The notes: generated by a model not told the origin, from the sequence alone. Positions 26,668-36,867 are shown, numbered from the stretch's first letter. The stretch: 64,000 bases of DNA from UBA6059 sp964351595 (GCA_964351595.1 CAYGOT010000004.1:67555-131554), one strand, 5' to 3'. Translations and numbers: made by a program.

Positions 26668-29316
26668 ATGAGCTCAGGTAAGACTATTTTCATTGGATTG
26701 TTATGTGCTTTTGCTTTTGTTGGCTGTAGAGTCACCCAGCCGGAGCACTCTCTCAATGATGATGTAAAGCAGGAATTGATTAACAGCAATGGAGACAGTG
26801 TCACTGTAGCTGCCGGAGAAATATATCAGGCGAGTCGGTTTAAAAGATTCATGCTAGGCGATCATTATCGTGATGTATGGCTGACTCCTGTACAAATACC
26901 GATCATAGACCTGGACTCAGCAAAACAGGGACTCACCATCCTCGACAAAGGTGGTGGTATGCAGACCTACTCACTCAAACTCAAAGCGGAGAACGGAAGG
27001 CTCTACTCACTTCGGTCAATACAGAAAGATCCATCACCCACCTTACCACTTCCACTACAATATAGCTTTGCCGATGATGTCGTACAGGATCAAATTTCCG
27101 CTTCGCATCCCTATGGCGCATTCACACTTCCTCCGCTGGGCGATGCGGCCGGTATATACCACACCAACCCGCAGCTGTTTTATATCCCCGATACGCCAGA
27201 ACTGGGAGAGTATCAGGAAAACTACGGCGGCATCATGGCCATGCTTGAGCAGGACGCAGACGAAGACTGGTCGGGTTATGAAGACTTTGGCGGAACAGAG
27301 GAAGCCATCAGTACTTCATCAATGATTGAAGAGCTGCTTGATAATAACGACAATGAAGTGGATCAGGAAAACTTTGCCCGAGCGCGCCTCTTCGACATGT
27401 GGGTCGGCGACTGGGACAGGCATGAGGGTCAATGGCGATGGGCAACTCTTGAGGGAGAAAACGGTGACCTTTTCAGACCAATTCCTGAAGATCGGGATAA
27501 TATCTTCTTCCGGTTTGATGGCTTGATGCCTTCCATCATCAATCGTAAATGGGCAATGCGGAAGTTTCAGGACTTTGATGATGCGCGGGTTAGAGACATT
27601 GCCGGACTCAATCAAAATGCCAAGGATATTGATCGCAGGTTGATTACAGCGCTGACGGAAGATGATTGGATAGCCATAGCCAATGAATTGCAAAATGGTC
27701 TGACTGATGAGGTCATAGATAACGCCATGACCAGGATGCCCGAAGCTGCGCAGGATATTAGCGCAGACTACATTGCTGATAAGCTGAAAGAGCGACGAGC
27801 CTACCTACCGGAATACGCAAGACGCTACTACCGCATCCTCGCCAGGCAGGTGAGCATTCACGGTAGTGACCAAAACGAGGTGGTGGAAATAGAGCGGGCG
27901 GCCACAGGAACCAGCGTCAGGATGTATGAGGCAGAAGATGATGGCGAGAAGAAGCGGCTGATGTATGAACGAACATTCGACCCCAGGGAAACAGAAGAGA
28001 TACGCATCTACACTTTCGCCGACAATGACTTCATCTATCTGTCAGGAAGTGCTCCAAAGTCGCCAATAGTGCGCATCATAGCCGGTACTGGCGATGATGT
28101 CATCGAGGATCAGTCGAGCGTCAACGGGATGAAAAGGCATACGGTGGTCTATGATCATACCGATGGGACGAAGGTCGAGCGGTCAAAGGAAACAAAACTA
28201 ATGCTCAAACCATCTCTTGATGTCAGTGCCTACGATTTTGAAGAGTTTTCATATGACTACTTAGGGCCCGCAGCATTCTTTGGATACAACGAGGATGATG
28301 GGCTATATCTAGGAGGAGGAGTGGTGATCAAAAAGCAGGGGTTTCGCCAGAGCCCCCACGCCAGTTATCACAAAATAGTGGCTAATGTTGCTCCCGCTAA
28401 CTTCTCATGGAACTTCGACTATGAAGGGGACTTCAAACAGGTGATTGGCGAAGTAGGCGTCAACATTACGGCCTCACTCCGTTCGCCAAACTACTTCACC
28501 AACTTTTTCGGATATGGCAATGAGACTACTATCAACCCGAACGCGCCTGATGACTTTTATGAAGTGAGGTTTACTGATATCGACTTTAATCCCAGTGTGA
28601 CATTTCCGTTAGGCCAAAAGGGATTTGTGAAGCTGGGGCCCAGCTATCAGTACGTGGAGGTCAAAGATGACTTTAACCGCTTCGTAAGCCGGGATCTGCC
28701 CATCATAAGAGATGATGTGTTTAAGGGTCAGCATTTCGGGGGTGCAACCTTTGAGGCTGAGATCAAAACGATAGACAATGATATCGTACCCGAAAAAGGC
28801 ATAAGATGGAATACCTCTATCAATTGGCTGAGCGAGTTTGGTAGTCCTCAAGCGCAGCTCAGCGTTTTTAGAAGTGTACTCAGTGGGTATTATTCCATTG
28901 ATGAGCCCACCAAGATTACCTTCGCCTCAAGAGTAGGTGTACGGAGTGTCGCCGGGAATTTCCGTTTTTATCAGGCGAGTACCCTCGGTAACAACGGCGG
29001 ACTGACAAGGCCGGGTACTTTGCGCGGATTTGAAAGAGACAGATTCTCAGGACGCACCAGCTTTTTCAACAACAATGAAGTAAGAGCACGGCTGGCTCGA
29101 ATTCCATTCTACTACATGCCGTTCGCGGTAGGTGTCTTGCTACACTATGATCACGGTAGGGTTTGGTATGACGGTGAGCCGTCAGATCGCTGGCACCATA
29201 GCTATGGCGGAGGTCTGTGGTTCAATCCGCTCGGACAATGGGTGCTCACCGCGACCTACTCCGGCAGCAATGACGGTGGCAGCCCATTCATCGTGAATCT
29301 TGGTTTTTTCTTTTAG
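26668..29316 (+). CDS. Lipoprotein with kinase-like motifs and C-terminal surface-antigen (BamA/D15-type) barrel
   Basis: 882 residues. Lipobox FVGC places the lipid-anchored Cys at residue 20. Residues about 60-390 form a globular domain with DMWVGDWDRHEGQWRWA (about 242-258) and PEDRDNIFFRFDG (about 273-285). The spaced GDxDRH and DRD motifs resemble the catalytic and metal-binding motifs of FAM20/PI3K-like kinases; this is a motif-level resemblance only. The C-terminal 330 residues form an outer-membrane barrel of the bacterial surface antigen type (PGTLRGFERDRFSGRT, NEVRARL, ending VNLGFFF). Directly coupled to the HD-PycTM gene. Confidence 0.75.
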   Translation: MSSGKTIFIGLLCAFAFVGCRVTQPEHSLNDDVKQELINSNGDSVTVAAGEIYQASRFKRFMLGDHYRDVWLTPVQIPIIDLDSAKQGLTILDKGGGMQTYSLKLKAENGRLYSLRSIQKDPSPTLPLPLQYSFADDVVQDQISASHPYGAFTLPPLGDAAGIYHTNPQLFYIPDTPELGEYQENYGGIMAMLEQDADEDWSGYEDFGGTEEAISTSSMIEELLDNNDNEVDQENFARARLFDMWVGDWDRHEGQWRWATLEGENGDLFRPIPEDRDNIFFRFDGLMPSIINRKWAMRKFQDFDDARVRDIAGLNQNAKDIDRRLITALTEDDWIAIANELQNGLTDEVIDNAMTRMPEAAQDISADYIADKLKERRAYLPEYARRYYRILARQVSIHGSDQNEVVEIERAATGTSVRMYEAEDDGEKKRLMYERTFDPRETEEIRIYTFADNDFIYLSGSAPKSPIVRIIAGTGDDVIEDQSSVNGMKRHTVVYDHTDGTKVERSKETKLMLKPSLDVSAYDFEEFSYDYLGPAAFFGYNEDDGLYLGGGVVIKKQGFRQSPHASYHKIVANVAPANFSWNFDYEGDFKQVIGEVGVNITASLRSPNYFTNFFGYGNETTINPNAPDDFYEVRFTDIDFNPSVTFPLGQKGFVKLGPSYQYVEVKDDFNRFVSRDLPIIRDDVFKGQHFGGATFEAEIKTIDNDIVPEKGIRWNTSINWLSEFGSPQAQLSVFRSVLSGYYSIDEPTKITFASRVGVRSVAGNFRFYQASTLGNNGGLTRPGTLRGFERDRFSGRTSFFNNNEVRARLARIPFYYMPFAVGVLLHYDHGRVWYDGEPSDRWHHSYGGGLWFNPLGQWVLTATYSGSNDGGSPFIVNLGFFF

Positions 29317-29357
29317 CAGCCACCGCAATGCCTGACTCGTTGTTGACTTTACAGCAT

Positions 29358-29843
29358 TTACAAAGTCCTAAAATACTCCAGTATGGCGCGGGCTTGAACT
29401 TCCGACAGGTGCTGATTGGCCATCGGTGAACCGTTGAATTCGAGAAATAAATCTCTTGCCAGAGAGTCCTCTTTGAGCATGCGCTCAGGATTTAGGATCA
29501 TATTCATGACCCACTCAGGTGTGCGTCGCTCCAATATTCCTTGAGGGGCAGGGCCAATAAATTTTTCGGTGGGCTTGTGGCAGATCATGCAGTTCTCCTC
29601 ATAGATATGCTTGCCAGTCAATGCAAGCGCCTGGTCGATCGTATCAGGTAAGACCAATGACTCAATTGGGCCGACTCCTTTACTAGTTAAATCAATTCTG
29701 CTGGATGCCTCGACCACATCCAGGACTGGGCTGGAAGTCACATTGTTGATATCGAAGCTATCGCTCTGTTGCTCCTTCTTTCCGCAACTCAATATTACAA
29801 GTAAAGGAATAATACATAGCTGTAAATACCGTCGATGACTCAT
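29358..29843 (-). CDS. Lipoprotein cytochrome c
   Basis: 161 residues from ATG 29843. Lipobox VILSC (Cys20), a linker of about 60 residues, and a class I cytochrome c domain with ENCMICHK, heme attached at Cys85 and Cys88 with His89 as ligand. A Met in GSPMANQHLSE or in the MILNPERM region would be the sixth ligand. It is likely an electron carrier attached to a membrane facing the periplasm. Upstream M-codons were rejected because they precede the signal peptide. Confidence 0.88.
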   Translation of the reverse strand: MSHRRYLQLCIIPLLVILSCGKKEQQSDSFDINNVTSSPVLDVVEASSRIDLTSKGVGPIESLVLPDTIDQALALTGKHIYEENCMICHKPTEKFIGPAPQGILERRTPEWVMNMILNPERMLKEDSLARDLFLEFNGSPMANQHLSEVQARAILEYFRTL

Positions 29844-29929
29844 TAAGTCTACTTCTTGATACGCCAATACAAGGATAATGAATCGAAAAAATTCACTAAC
29901 TATGGATTCAAATAATTGCAGTCAAGCCT

Positions 29930-30616
29930 ATGAAATATCTCATTGTCCTCTTCTCATTTTTGTTGTCCAGCTGTAGTACTGATAGCGGCTGGGTCGACCT
30001 ATTCAATGGTGAAAATCTGTACGGCTGGCATGTTTATGGAGGAACGCAAAACTACAATGGCTGGGATGTGCAAGGTGGCGTACTGCTCTTCGATCCGGCG
30101 CAACGCACGGCCGCCGAGAATGCCAATCTCATGACCGACCGGCAGTATACTAACTTCGAGCTATCACTAGAATGGATGATCGGAGAAAATGGCAACTCTG
30201 GACTCTTCTGGGGTGTAGTGGAAGACCCAAAGTTTGAACATCCCTATCAGACCGGCGCGGAGATTCAAATATTAGACGATGGCTGGACTGCCTATATCGA
30301 AGAACGTGGGGATATTAACCGGGCGGGCTCACTATATGGCATGATCGCGCCATCGGAGATTGTGAGTAAGCCTTCCGGTGAATGGAACAGCTATCTACTC
30401 CACATCGACCACAAGGAGAATCTGGGCTACCTGATCTTCAATGATGTGAAAGTAGTTGAGTTTCCTGTGCATGGGCCCGAGTGGGATGCACTCATCGCCA
30501 ACTCGACCTTCGCCGGTTGGGACGGTTTTGGACGAGCTCAAACCGGCCATATTTGCTTACAGGACTATGGTGGTAAAGTAGCCTTCAGGAATATCAGGAT
30601 CAGAGAGCTGCTCTGA
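29930..30616 (+). CDS. DUF1080 (3-keto-disaccharide hydrolase-type) lipoprotein
   Basis: 228 residues with lipobox SSC (Cys15), then the DUF1080 fold: WVDLFNGENLYGWHVYGG, FELSLEWMIGENGNSGLFWG, GAEIQILDD and HICLQDYGGKVAFRNIRIREL. The family is concanavalin-like and includes glycoside-acting 3-keto-glucoside hydrolases secreted by Bacteroidota and Planctomycetes. No sugar-uptake genes are adjacent. Confidence 0.88.
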   Translation: MKYLIVLFSFLLSSCSTDSGWVDLFNGENLYGWHVYGGTQNYNGWDVQGGVLLFDPAQRTAAENANLMTDRQYTNFELSLEWMIGENGNSGLFWGVVEDPKFEHPYQTGAEIQILDDGWTAYIEERGDINRAGSLYGMIAPSEIVSKPSGEWNSYLLHIDHKENLGYLIFNDVKVVEFPVHGPEWDALIANSTFAGWDGFGRAQTGHICLQDYGGKVAFRNIRIRELL

Positions 30617-30740
30617 TTAGAATGGTAGGTAATAGTAAACTGAAGTCTTATACTTCCAAGCTAATTGGAGTAAATAACTCGGAAGGGGGAACTGATCAGC
30701 CAAGTCCGAGGATTTTCTTTAATTTTATGCCTTGAATCCA

Positions 30741-31499
30741 ATGAAATACCTTGTTGGCATAACCTTTCTACTAACTGGTCTTAATACCACCCTGCTTCAA
30801 GCTCAGACCATCAAATGGGAAGATTCGCTGAGTCAAGCCACCGTATACCTGCATATTGATGCAGAAGACTTCAAAGAGCATCCGCATAGATCCTCAGCGG
30901 CCTATGATGTGATCGAAACCCCTGCAGAATTTCATGAGACTATTCTCAGCATCACCAACAAAACGTTGCGGAAGTACCCAAGCGATGTGCTCAACAGACA
31001 CGTAGAAAAGCTTTATCTCTACGATCAGTTTGATAAAGGAAATGACCTGATGGGCGTTTACCGTGGTAAACACGGCTTCTTATTTGCCATACCATATCTG
31101 GACAATGGTCAAGTTGACACACTGGATCTTGAGCGGGTGATCCATCATGAGATCTCCCACAGGCTACAAATGTTTGAAGGAAAAGGGTTCGATCTGAAAA
31201 GTTGGAAAGAGAATAACACCCTGAAGTATGGTGAAATCAAAAACAACAACCGTGATTTTGCACCGGACCTATATGACAAAGGGTTCATCAATAAATATGC
31301 GTTAATGAACAAATTCGAGGATTTTGCAGCTTTCGCTGAGAATATCTTCATCAATAAGCCTGCTTTTTGGAATGCGATCGACAGTCACACCGCTCTTCGA
31401 AATAAATTCGAAATTATCTGCGCGTATTATGAGTCACTCGATCCAATTATGAATCAGGATTATTTTCTTGAGATGAATAATGTGACCCTCTCGCCCTAA
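30741..31499 (+). CDS. Secreted zincin-like putative metalloprotease
   Basis: 252 residues from ATG 30741 with a signal peptide ending LQAQ. The mid-region carries VIHHEISHRLQMF, a zinc-binding HExxH motif at His136-Glu137-His140. A second acidic cluster, KFEDFAAFAEN (Glu193 and Glu200), is well placed to supply the third zinc ligand. No named family is recognised. It is convergent with the next gene; the stop codons overlap. Confidence 0.7.
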   Translation: MKYLVGITFLLTGLNTTLLQAQTIKWEDSLSQATVYLHIDAEDFKEHPHRSSAAYDVIETPAEFHETILSITNKTLRKYPSDVLNRHVEKLYLYDQFDKGNDLMGVYRGKHGFLFAIPYLDNGQVDTLDLERVIHHEISHRLQMFEGKGFDLKSWKENNTLKYGEIKNNNRDFAPDLYDKGFINKYALMNKFEDFAAFAENIFINKPAFWNAIDSHTALRNKFEIICAYYESLDPIMNQDYFLEMNNVTLSP

Positions 31500-34400
31500 A
31501 ACTCAAATCCCCTCCTGCTGACTTCATTCTTGAACTCCAGCCAATGCGGCAGCAGGTCACTTCGATAGTACGATTGGACGGCAGATAGCTGTTTCTCCAA
31601 ATCTGCAATTACCGCTCTGTCATTGTCACTCACAGGTTCATAGGGCGAGTGCATATAGTAGAAAGCCTTTCCTATCTGATGCTCCAATCGAGGTGAGTCA
31701 CTGATCGCTCCTTGCACATTGCGGTAGGCGATACGGCTCCAGACTTCCTCGACTTGCTCCTTGATCGTATTGATAAGTTCTTCGTTGGTATCACTACCGT
31801 AATCACTCACCATCTTTTCGATATAGTTCAGGCTATCAATCAAGCCGTCCTTAGCCTGGCTGATGTCTTCTAGCTGATCCCGGAGCGCCTCATTTTCTTC
31901 AAATGCTATAGCCTCATATTCAATCCTGGGATCAGGAAGCACCGTAAGCGACTGCTCCAGTTGATCATCGCCATAGTTCAAGTGAACCGTATACGCTCCC
32001 GGTGCGACCAATGGCCGTTCCAATACTGGACTCATCAAGGGGCCATAGATCGATTTACCAGCCTTCTCGAGATTCCAGTAGGTGCGATTGAGACCTTTGA
32101 CGGCTTTCTCCTTCCAGCTGTAAATCTTCCTACCTTCGCGACTAATGGCCAACTCGACAGAATCCGCTTCATTCACCCAGTAGCTGAGCGTCGCTCCTTT
32201 TGGCAGATTGTCCCCTGTGAACATATGCGCTGGCGTCAGCCGCTGACCGATCGCCTGATCAATGATCGCCTGATAAGCCGGCCTGGTCTTAAAAAGATGA
32301 ACTGCTTGATCTCTGACCTTAGGCACACTAGCCAACTCCTCCAGAGGTCCGAGATCATCCAGCACCCAGAATGATCTTCCGAATGTCGCTATCACCAAGT
32401 CATTCTCTCGTGGGTGGATCTTCAGATCAGTGGTCGAAACTGATGGAAAGCCTTCTTCCCATTTGCTCCATGAATCACCCCCATCAATTGAGTAGAAAAG
32501 TCCAAACTCAGTACCCACAAACATCAGGTTGGGGGTTTTGGGATGCTGGACGAAAGAGAGCGCGAAAGCATCAATGCCTTTGTCGAACAACAAGTTCTGC
32601 CAGGACTTGCCACCGTCTTCAGTTTCAAATACGTAGGGCTTCCAATCTCCTTGTCTGTGATTGTCGATCACCACATAGGCGGACTGTTCATCGTAATTAG
32701 AAGCTACGATTTGGGTCACCCAACCTGCCTCAGGTGCACCTTTAATATTTCTGGTAAGGTCAACCCATGACTCCCCGCCATCAGTAGTCAGATGCACTTT
32801 GCTGTCATCACTGCCTGTCCATATCACGCCTTCTTTGACTGAGCTCGGTGCTATTGTCACCAAAGTGGTATGATTTTCTGCAGTAGTAGCATCAATAGAC
32901 AGCCCACCACTGGAAAGTTGTTGCTGTTTCTTGGCATCATTGGTGGTCAGATCCGGACTGATGACCTTCCAGCTATCACCAAAGTCTGTACTCTTGTGAA
33001 CGAATTGGCTTCCCAGGTAAATGGTGCCTGATCGAAAAGGATCACTGGCGATAGCAGCATTCCAGTTAAATCGCAGTTTTCGCTCAGGATCCGCAGGGCG
33101 AATGGTCTTTCGCTGGCCGGTTTCCTTATTGATCCGCACCAGCATCCCACCTTGCCAAAGCGCATATACAATATTCTTGTCCTCCGCATCCATCGCCACA
33201 TCAAAGCCATCATTGAAGGCCAATTCCTTCCAGTAGCCATTCCTTAACCCGCCACGATTCCAAACTTTATTGGGGCCATACCACGTACCATTGTCCTGCA
33301 AGCCACCATAGACATGGTATGGATACTCATCATCCAGCGCGACATGATAGAACTGACCTAGCGGTAAATTCTCTGCAAACCGCCAGTGGTCCGCACCATC
33401 CTTTGTCCAATAGAGCCCCCCATCCGTGCCATCAATGATAAAGTCCGGGTCTTCCGGATGTATCCAGAATGCCTGATGATCTGCGTGTACCTCAAAGCCC
33501 CAATCCTCGATCACCTCAAAGTCTTTACCTCCATTTTCACTCCTGGCCAACCGAGAGTAAAGGTTGTAGACGCGATTTTCATTCCTAGGGTCGACATAGA
33601 GATCGGCAAAATAGAATGGTCGGCTGCCGATAGTCGCTTCATTGATCATCGTCCATGTAGCTCCTCCATCTTCGGACTTGTACATAGCGTTCTTCTTATT
33701 CTCAATAAGGGTATAGATCACATTCGGGTTCGATGGCGCTACCGCAATGCCGATACGCCCGTAAGGCTTTTTGGGCAGGCCTCCCTTTTCCGATAGGTCA
33801 GACCAGGTCTCTCCTCCATCGATAGAAACGAACAAGCCTGAGCCCTCCCCGCCGGAGGTCATGTCCCACGGTGTGCGCTGTAGCTGCCAGAGCGCTGCAA
33901 ACAGCTTGTTTGGGTTTGATGGATCCATGCGGAGCTCCGCTACTCCTGTACTATTGTTTGCGCCTAAGACCTTGCGCCAGGTCTTGCCTCCGTCTATGGT
34001 TTTGTACACTCCTCGGTGCTCATCAGCAGTGTAAGGGTTGCCTTGAGCGCCTACCCATACGGTGTTGGGGTCGGATGGGTGAGTTATCACACGGTGAATG
34101 TTCCTGGTCAATTCCAGCCCCTTAAGCTGCCAGGTCCTTCCGGCATCAAGGCTTTTGTAGATACCCGCGCCACTGTTCTGAGAATTGCGGGGATTGCCCT
34201 CACCTGTCCCTGCCCACAGGGTGCTGGGGTTAGGTTGGAAAACAGCTACTGCTCCGATGCTCTGGATGGGCTGCTCATCGAAGATCGGGTCAAATGTAGT
34301 CCCATCGTTTGTCGTTTTCCACAGGCCACCCGAAGCTGTGCCGATATACCATATCTTGGGATTACCCAGTACTACATCGATGGCAGTGATACGGCCGCTC

Positions 34401-34507
34401 ATTCCGGCGGGTCCGATATTTCGTGGGGCCCACTGCTCTTGAGATTGGGCTACCAAGTCAAAATTCAGCAGGAATAAACAAAAGAGTAAAGTTTGAAGGA
34501 TTTTCAT
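31496..34507 (-). CDS. VPS10/sortilin-like BNR-repeat glycosyl hydrolase-like protein
   Basis: 1003 residues from ATG 34507 with a signal peptide (ends LVAQ). Many BNR/Asp-box repeats of the form SxDGGxTW are visible (TIDGGKTWRKV, SIDGGETWSDL, SEDGGATWTMI, TTDGGESWVDL), building two beta propellers of the sortilin/GH74-like type. The last 250 residues are a non-propeller, partly helical extension. These are secreted proteins common in Bacteroidota; the exact activity is not assigned. ATG 34534 is an alternative start outside the signal peptide. Confidence 0.85.
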   Translation of the reverse strand: MKILQTLLFCLFLLNFDLVAQSQEQWAPRNIGPAGMSGRITAIDVVLGNPKIWYIGTASGGLWKTTNDGTTFDPIFDEQPIQSIGAVAVFQPNPSTLWAGTGEGNPRNSQNSGAGIYKSLDAGRTWQLKGLELTRNIHRVITHPSDPNTVWVGAQGNPYTADEHRGVYKTIDGGKTWRKVLGANNSTGVAELRMDPSNPNKLFAALWQLQRTPWDMTSGGEGSGLFVSIDGGETWSDLSEKGGLPKKPYGRIGIAVAPSNPNVIYTLIENKKNAMYKSEDGGATWTMINEATIGSRPFYFADLYVDPRNENRVYNLYSRLARSENGGKDFEVIEDWGFEVHADHQAFWIHPEDPDFIIDGTDGGLYWTKDGADHWRFAENLPLGQFYHVALDDEYPYHVYGGLQDNGTWYGPNKVWNRGGLRNGYWKELAFNDGFDVAMDAEDKNIVYALWQGGMLVRINKETGQRKTIRPADPERKLRFNWNAAIASDPFRSGTIYLGSQFVHKSTDFGDSWKVISPDLTTNDAKKQQQLSSGGLSIDATTAENHTTLVTIAPSSVKEGVIWTGSDDSKVHLTTDGGESWVDLTRNIKGAPEAGWVTQIVASNYDEQSAYVVIDNHRQGDWKPYVFETEDGGKSWQNLLFDKGIDAFALSFVQHPKTPNLMFVGTEFGLFYSIDGGDSWSKWEEGFPSVSTTDLKIHPRENDLVIATFGRSFWVLDDLGPLEELASVPKVRDQAVHLFKTRPAYQAIIDQAIGQRLTPAHMFTGDNLPKGATLSYWVNEADSVELAISREGRKIYSWKEKAVKGLNRTYWNLEKAGKSIYGPLMSPVLERPLVAPGAYTVHLNYGDDQLEQSLTVLPDPRIEYEAIAFEENEALRDQLEDISQAKDGLIDSLNYIEKMVSDYGSDTNEELINTIKEQVEEVWSRIAYRNVQGAISDSPRLEHQIGKAFYYMHSPYEPVSDNDRAVIADLEKQLSAVQSYYRSDLLPHWLEFKNEVSRRGFEF

Positions 34508-34721
34508 AGGTGCAAAGTGGTCAACCCGTAACAAGCCAGCTGTATAATAATTTGTACTATTTGAATAGCATAGTAGTATTCAGCTGCCAACTTTAAAGAA
34601 AAAGATTAAATTTTCTAGAAATTATTCTGTAATATGGTATCGAAATTACGACGAGTAATAGTGGTGATCACCATTTGGAATCAAGAATCATAGAGAACGA
34701 AAGTAGCTATCCCTAGCACAT

Positions 34722-35996
34722 ATGCATATACTTGATATAATTGCCCTCTTCATTTTTCTCGCGGGGATATTCATCTACACTAATACGTACTATCTCAAGC
34801 AGCCATCCTCCATTGGTTTGATGATCATGGCGTTGATCCTATCGGTAATCATCTTTGTTGCCGGCCAGGTAGCTCCCAGTTTCCAGCTTGGAACGGTGCG
34901 TCTGATGGAAGATTACAATTACTCCGAAATCCTCTACCAGATATTTATCAGCTTCATGCTTTTTGCAGGAGCGCTTCAAATAGACTTTAAAAAACTCGCC
35001 AAGGAGAAAACTCCTGTGCTTGTATTGGCCACTGTGGGTGTATTCCTGTCTACAGGTATCATCGGTACTTCTATCTATTATCTCTTAGGCTGGATGGGCA
35101 TTGAGCTCAACTTCCTGTACTGCCTGGTATTTGGAGCGCTGATCTCCCCTACTGACCCTATCGCGGTAACGGCGGTGATCAAGCGATTTAACTTATCTAA
35201 AGACCTGGAAACGCGTATTGCCGGAGAGTCATTGTTCAATGACGGTGTGGCAGTAGTGACGGCACTGACCCTGCTCGATCTTGAGCATGCCGGTGAAGAG
35301 CATTCACTTAGCCTCTTCGATGTGGTCTACATTTTCGGGACAGACATAGGAGGTGGGGTTATTATCGGACTGTTCCTCGGCTATATTGGCTTCAAGCTGC
35401 TCGACTACATAGACAATGACGAGGTAGAGGTAGAGATCTTAATGACTTTGGCACTCGTCATGGCAGGTACCCAGTTGGCAGATATCGCTCATGTATCATC
35501 GAAGCAAGCAGCGGTTGTGATGGGTCTGGTCATAGGCAATGAAGGCTATAAGCAGACTACTTCGAATGCGGCCGGAGACTATGTATTCAAGTTTTGGCGA
35601 CTGATGGAGGAGTCGCTCAACGCCATGCTCTTTGTGCTCATCGCCCTGGAGATGCTGGTCATCCCACTACGGCTGGACTACTTCGCGGCTGGCTTTATCG
35701 CGTTCAATATCGTACTGTTCGCGAGATGGATTAGTGTGGTTATTCCTATTAAGATCATGGCTCAGAACCGCCGCTTTGAGAGAAATACTATACCCATAAT
35801 GACCTGGGGTGCTTTGCGCGGTGGTATGCCCGTGGCATTGTCGCTCTCCCTACCGGAATTTCAGGGTAAAGATGTGATCGTCACCATGACTTACATTGTA
35901 GTGCTACTCTCAATACTCTACCAGGGACTGACCGTCACCAGACTACTGGAAGTCAGTCAGCCAGAAAAGTTTGCCCACTCAATGGACAAACTGTAA
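34722..35996 (+). CDS. CPA1-family Na+/H+ antiporter
   Basis: 424 residues, about 12 membrane helices. Family signatures: SPTDPIAVTAVIKRF in the TM4/5 crossing region and AGESLFNDGVAVVTALTLL, where the Asp of FNDG is the ion-binding acid. It exchanges cytosolic Na+ (or K+) for H+. There is no C-terminal regulatory domain. Convergent with the universal stress gene. Confidence 0.9.
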   Translation: MHILDIIALFIFLAGIFIYTNTYYLKQPSSIGLMIMALILSVIIFVAGQVAPSFQLGTVRLMEDYNYSEILYQIFISFMLFAGALQIDFKKLAKEKTPVLVLATVGVFLSTGIIGTSIYYLLGWMGIELNFLYCLVFGALISPTDPIAVTAVIKRFNLSKDLETRIAGESLFNDGVAVVTALTLLDLEHAGEEHSLSLFDVVYIFGTDIGGGVIIGLFLGYIGFKLLDYIDNDEVEVEILMTLALVMAGTQLADIAHVSSKQAAVVMGLVIGNEGYKQTTSNAAGDYVFKFWRLMEESLNAMLFVLIALEMLVIPLRLDYFAAGFIAFNIVLFARWISVVIPIKIMAQNRRFERNTIPIMTWGALRGGMPVALSLSLPEFQGKDVIVTMTYIVVLLSILYQGLTVTRLLEVSQPEKFAHSMDKL

Positions 35997-36021
35997 GAAA
36001 ACCAGAAGCTAGTATAGTCTA

Positions 36022-36867
36022 TTAATCCTCTGGGATTGCCATCGTCCAGATGGGCTTGTCACTCTTGTTCACCACATTCTTAGAAATAAATCCTGTAAAC
36101 AGCGACTCCAACCCTCTTCGATGATGAGTAGCTAGCGCGATCATATCCGCATCAATTTCATCAGCAAAATCCAGTATGGCGTCTACTTCGTCGCTATCCT
36201 TGACAGCTGTGGTACTGAAGTTGTCAAAACCAAACTGCTCGGCAAACTCATCTATTCTGCGCTTGACATCTTTCTCTAAGATCCACTCTGAGTCATAGGC
36301 CTTCACCAGGTGCAAGTGTGCGTCATAGTGGGCTTGCATATTCTTCAGCTCTCCGATGATGGACTCCTGCTCGATTCGTAGGTCGGTGGCAAATACGATG
36401 CTCTTAATATTACTTAGGTCGCATTTACTCTTTACCGTGATTACCGGACATGCAGCCGTCCTCACGACTTTATCTGCTACAGAGCCCACAAGGAGGTTAA
36501 CAATACCGCTGGCGCCTTTCGACCCCATCACGGTCAGACTACTCTTGTGTTCGGCGATTACCTTGGATATCTGCTCATACGCATGCCCAATCTCTATTCT
36601 ATACTTTAAGAGTATGTCAGAATACTCACTCTCATTGACCAGCTTATCCATCCGTTCTTTGGTCTTCTCCATGAGTTTTACCACATAGACATTATCCATA
36701 GGTGAATAATCTACAATGCCCATGGTATTGAAACTTTGAGCTGTAGGATCCTCTATCACATGGACTAACAATACCTCCGAACCAGTTTCTTTCGCAAGCG
36801 AGTGAGCTGAATGGAGAGCATTCATTGATTCTTCTGAAAAATCGATGGGAACAAGTATTCTTTTCAT
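36022..36867 (-). CDS. Universal stress protein with two Usp domains
   Basis: 281 residues containing two UspA folds in tandem (about 1-145 and 150-281). The first holds the ATP-binding pattern MGSKGASGIVNLLVGSVADKV with G-2x-G-9x-G; in the second the equivalent THHRRGLESLFTGFIS is degenerate. Start MKRILVPIDFSEESMNALH is typical. It probably responds to stress or starvation. Divergent from the DsrE gene. Confidence 0.9.
   Translation of the reverse strand: MKRILVPIDFSEESMNALHSAHSLAKETGSEVLLVHVIEDPTAQSFNTMGIVDYSPMDNVYVVKLMEKTKERMDKLVNESEYSDILLKYRIEIGHAYEQISKVIAEHKSSLTVMGSKGASGIVNLLVGSVADKVVRTAACPVITVKSKCDLSNIKSIVFATDLRIEQESIIGELKNMQAHYDAHLHLVKAYDSEWILEKDVKRRIDEFAEQFGFDNFSTTAVKDSDEVDAILDFADEIDADMIALATHHRRGLESLFTGFISKNVVNKSDKPIWTMAIPED

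Noticed and set aside
33386..34477. Several long plus-strand frames of 84-153 codons across the VPS10-like gene
   Set aside because: They are antisense shadows of a clear BNR-repeat protein and show no domain or composition of a real protein.
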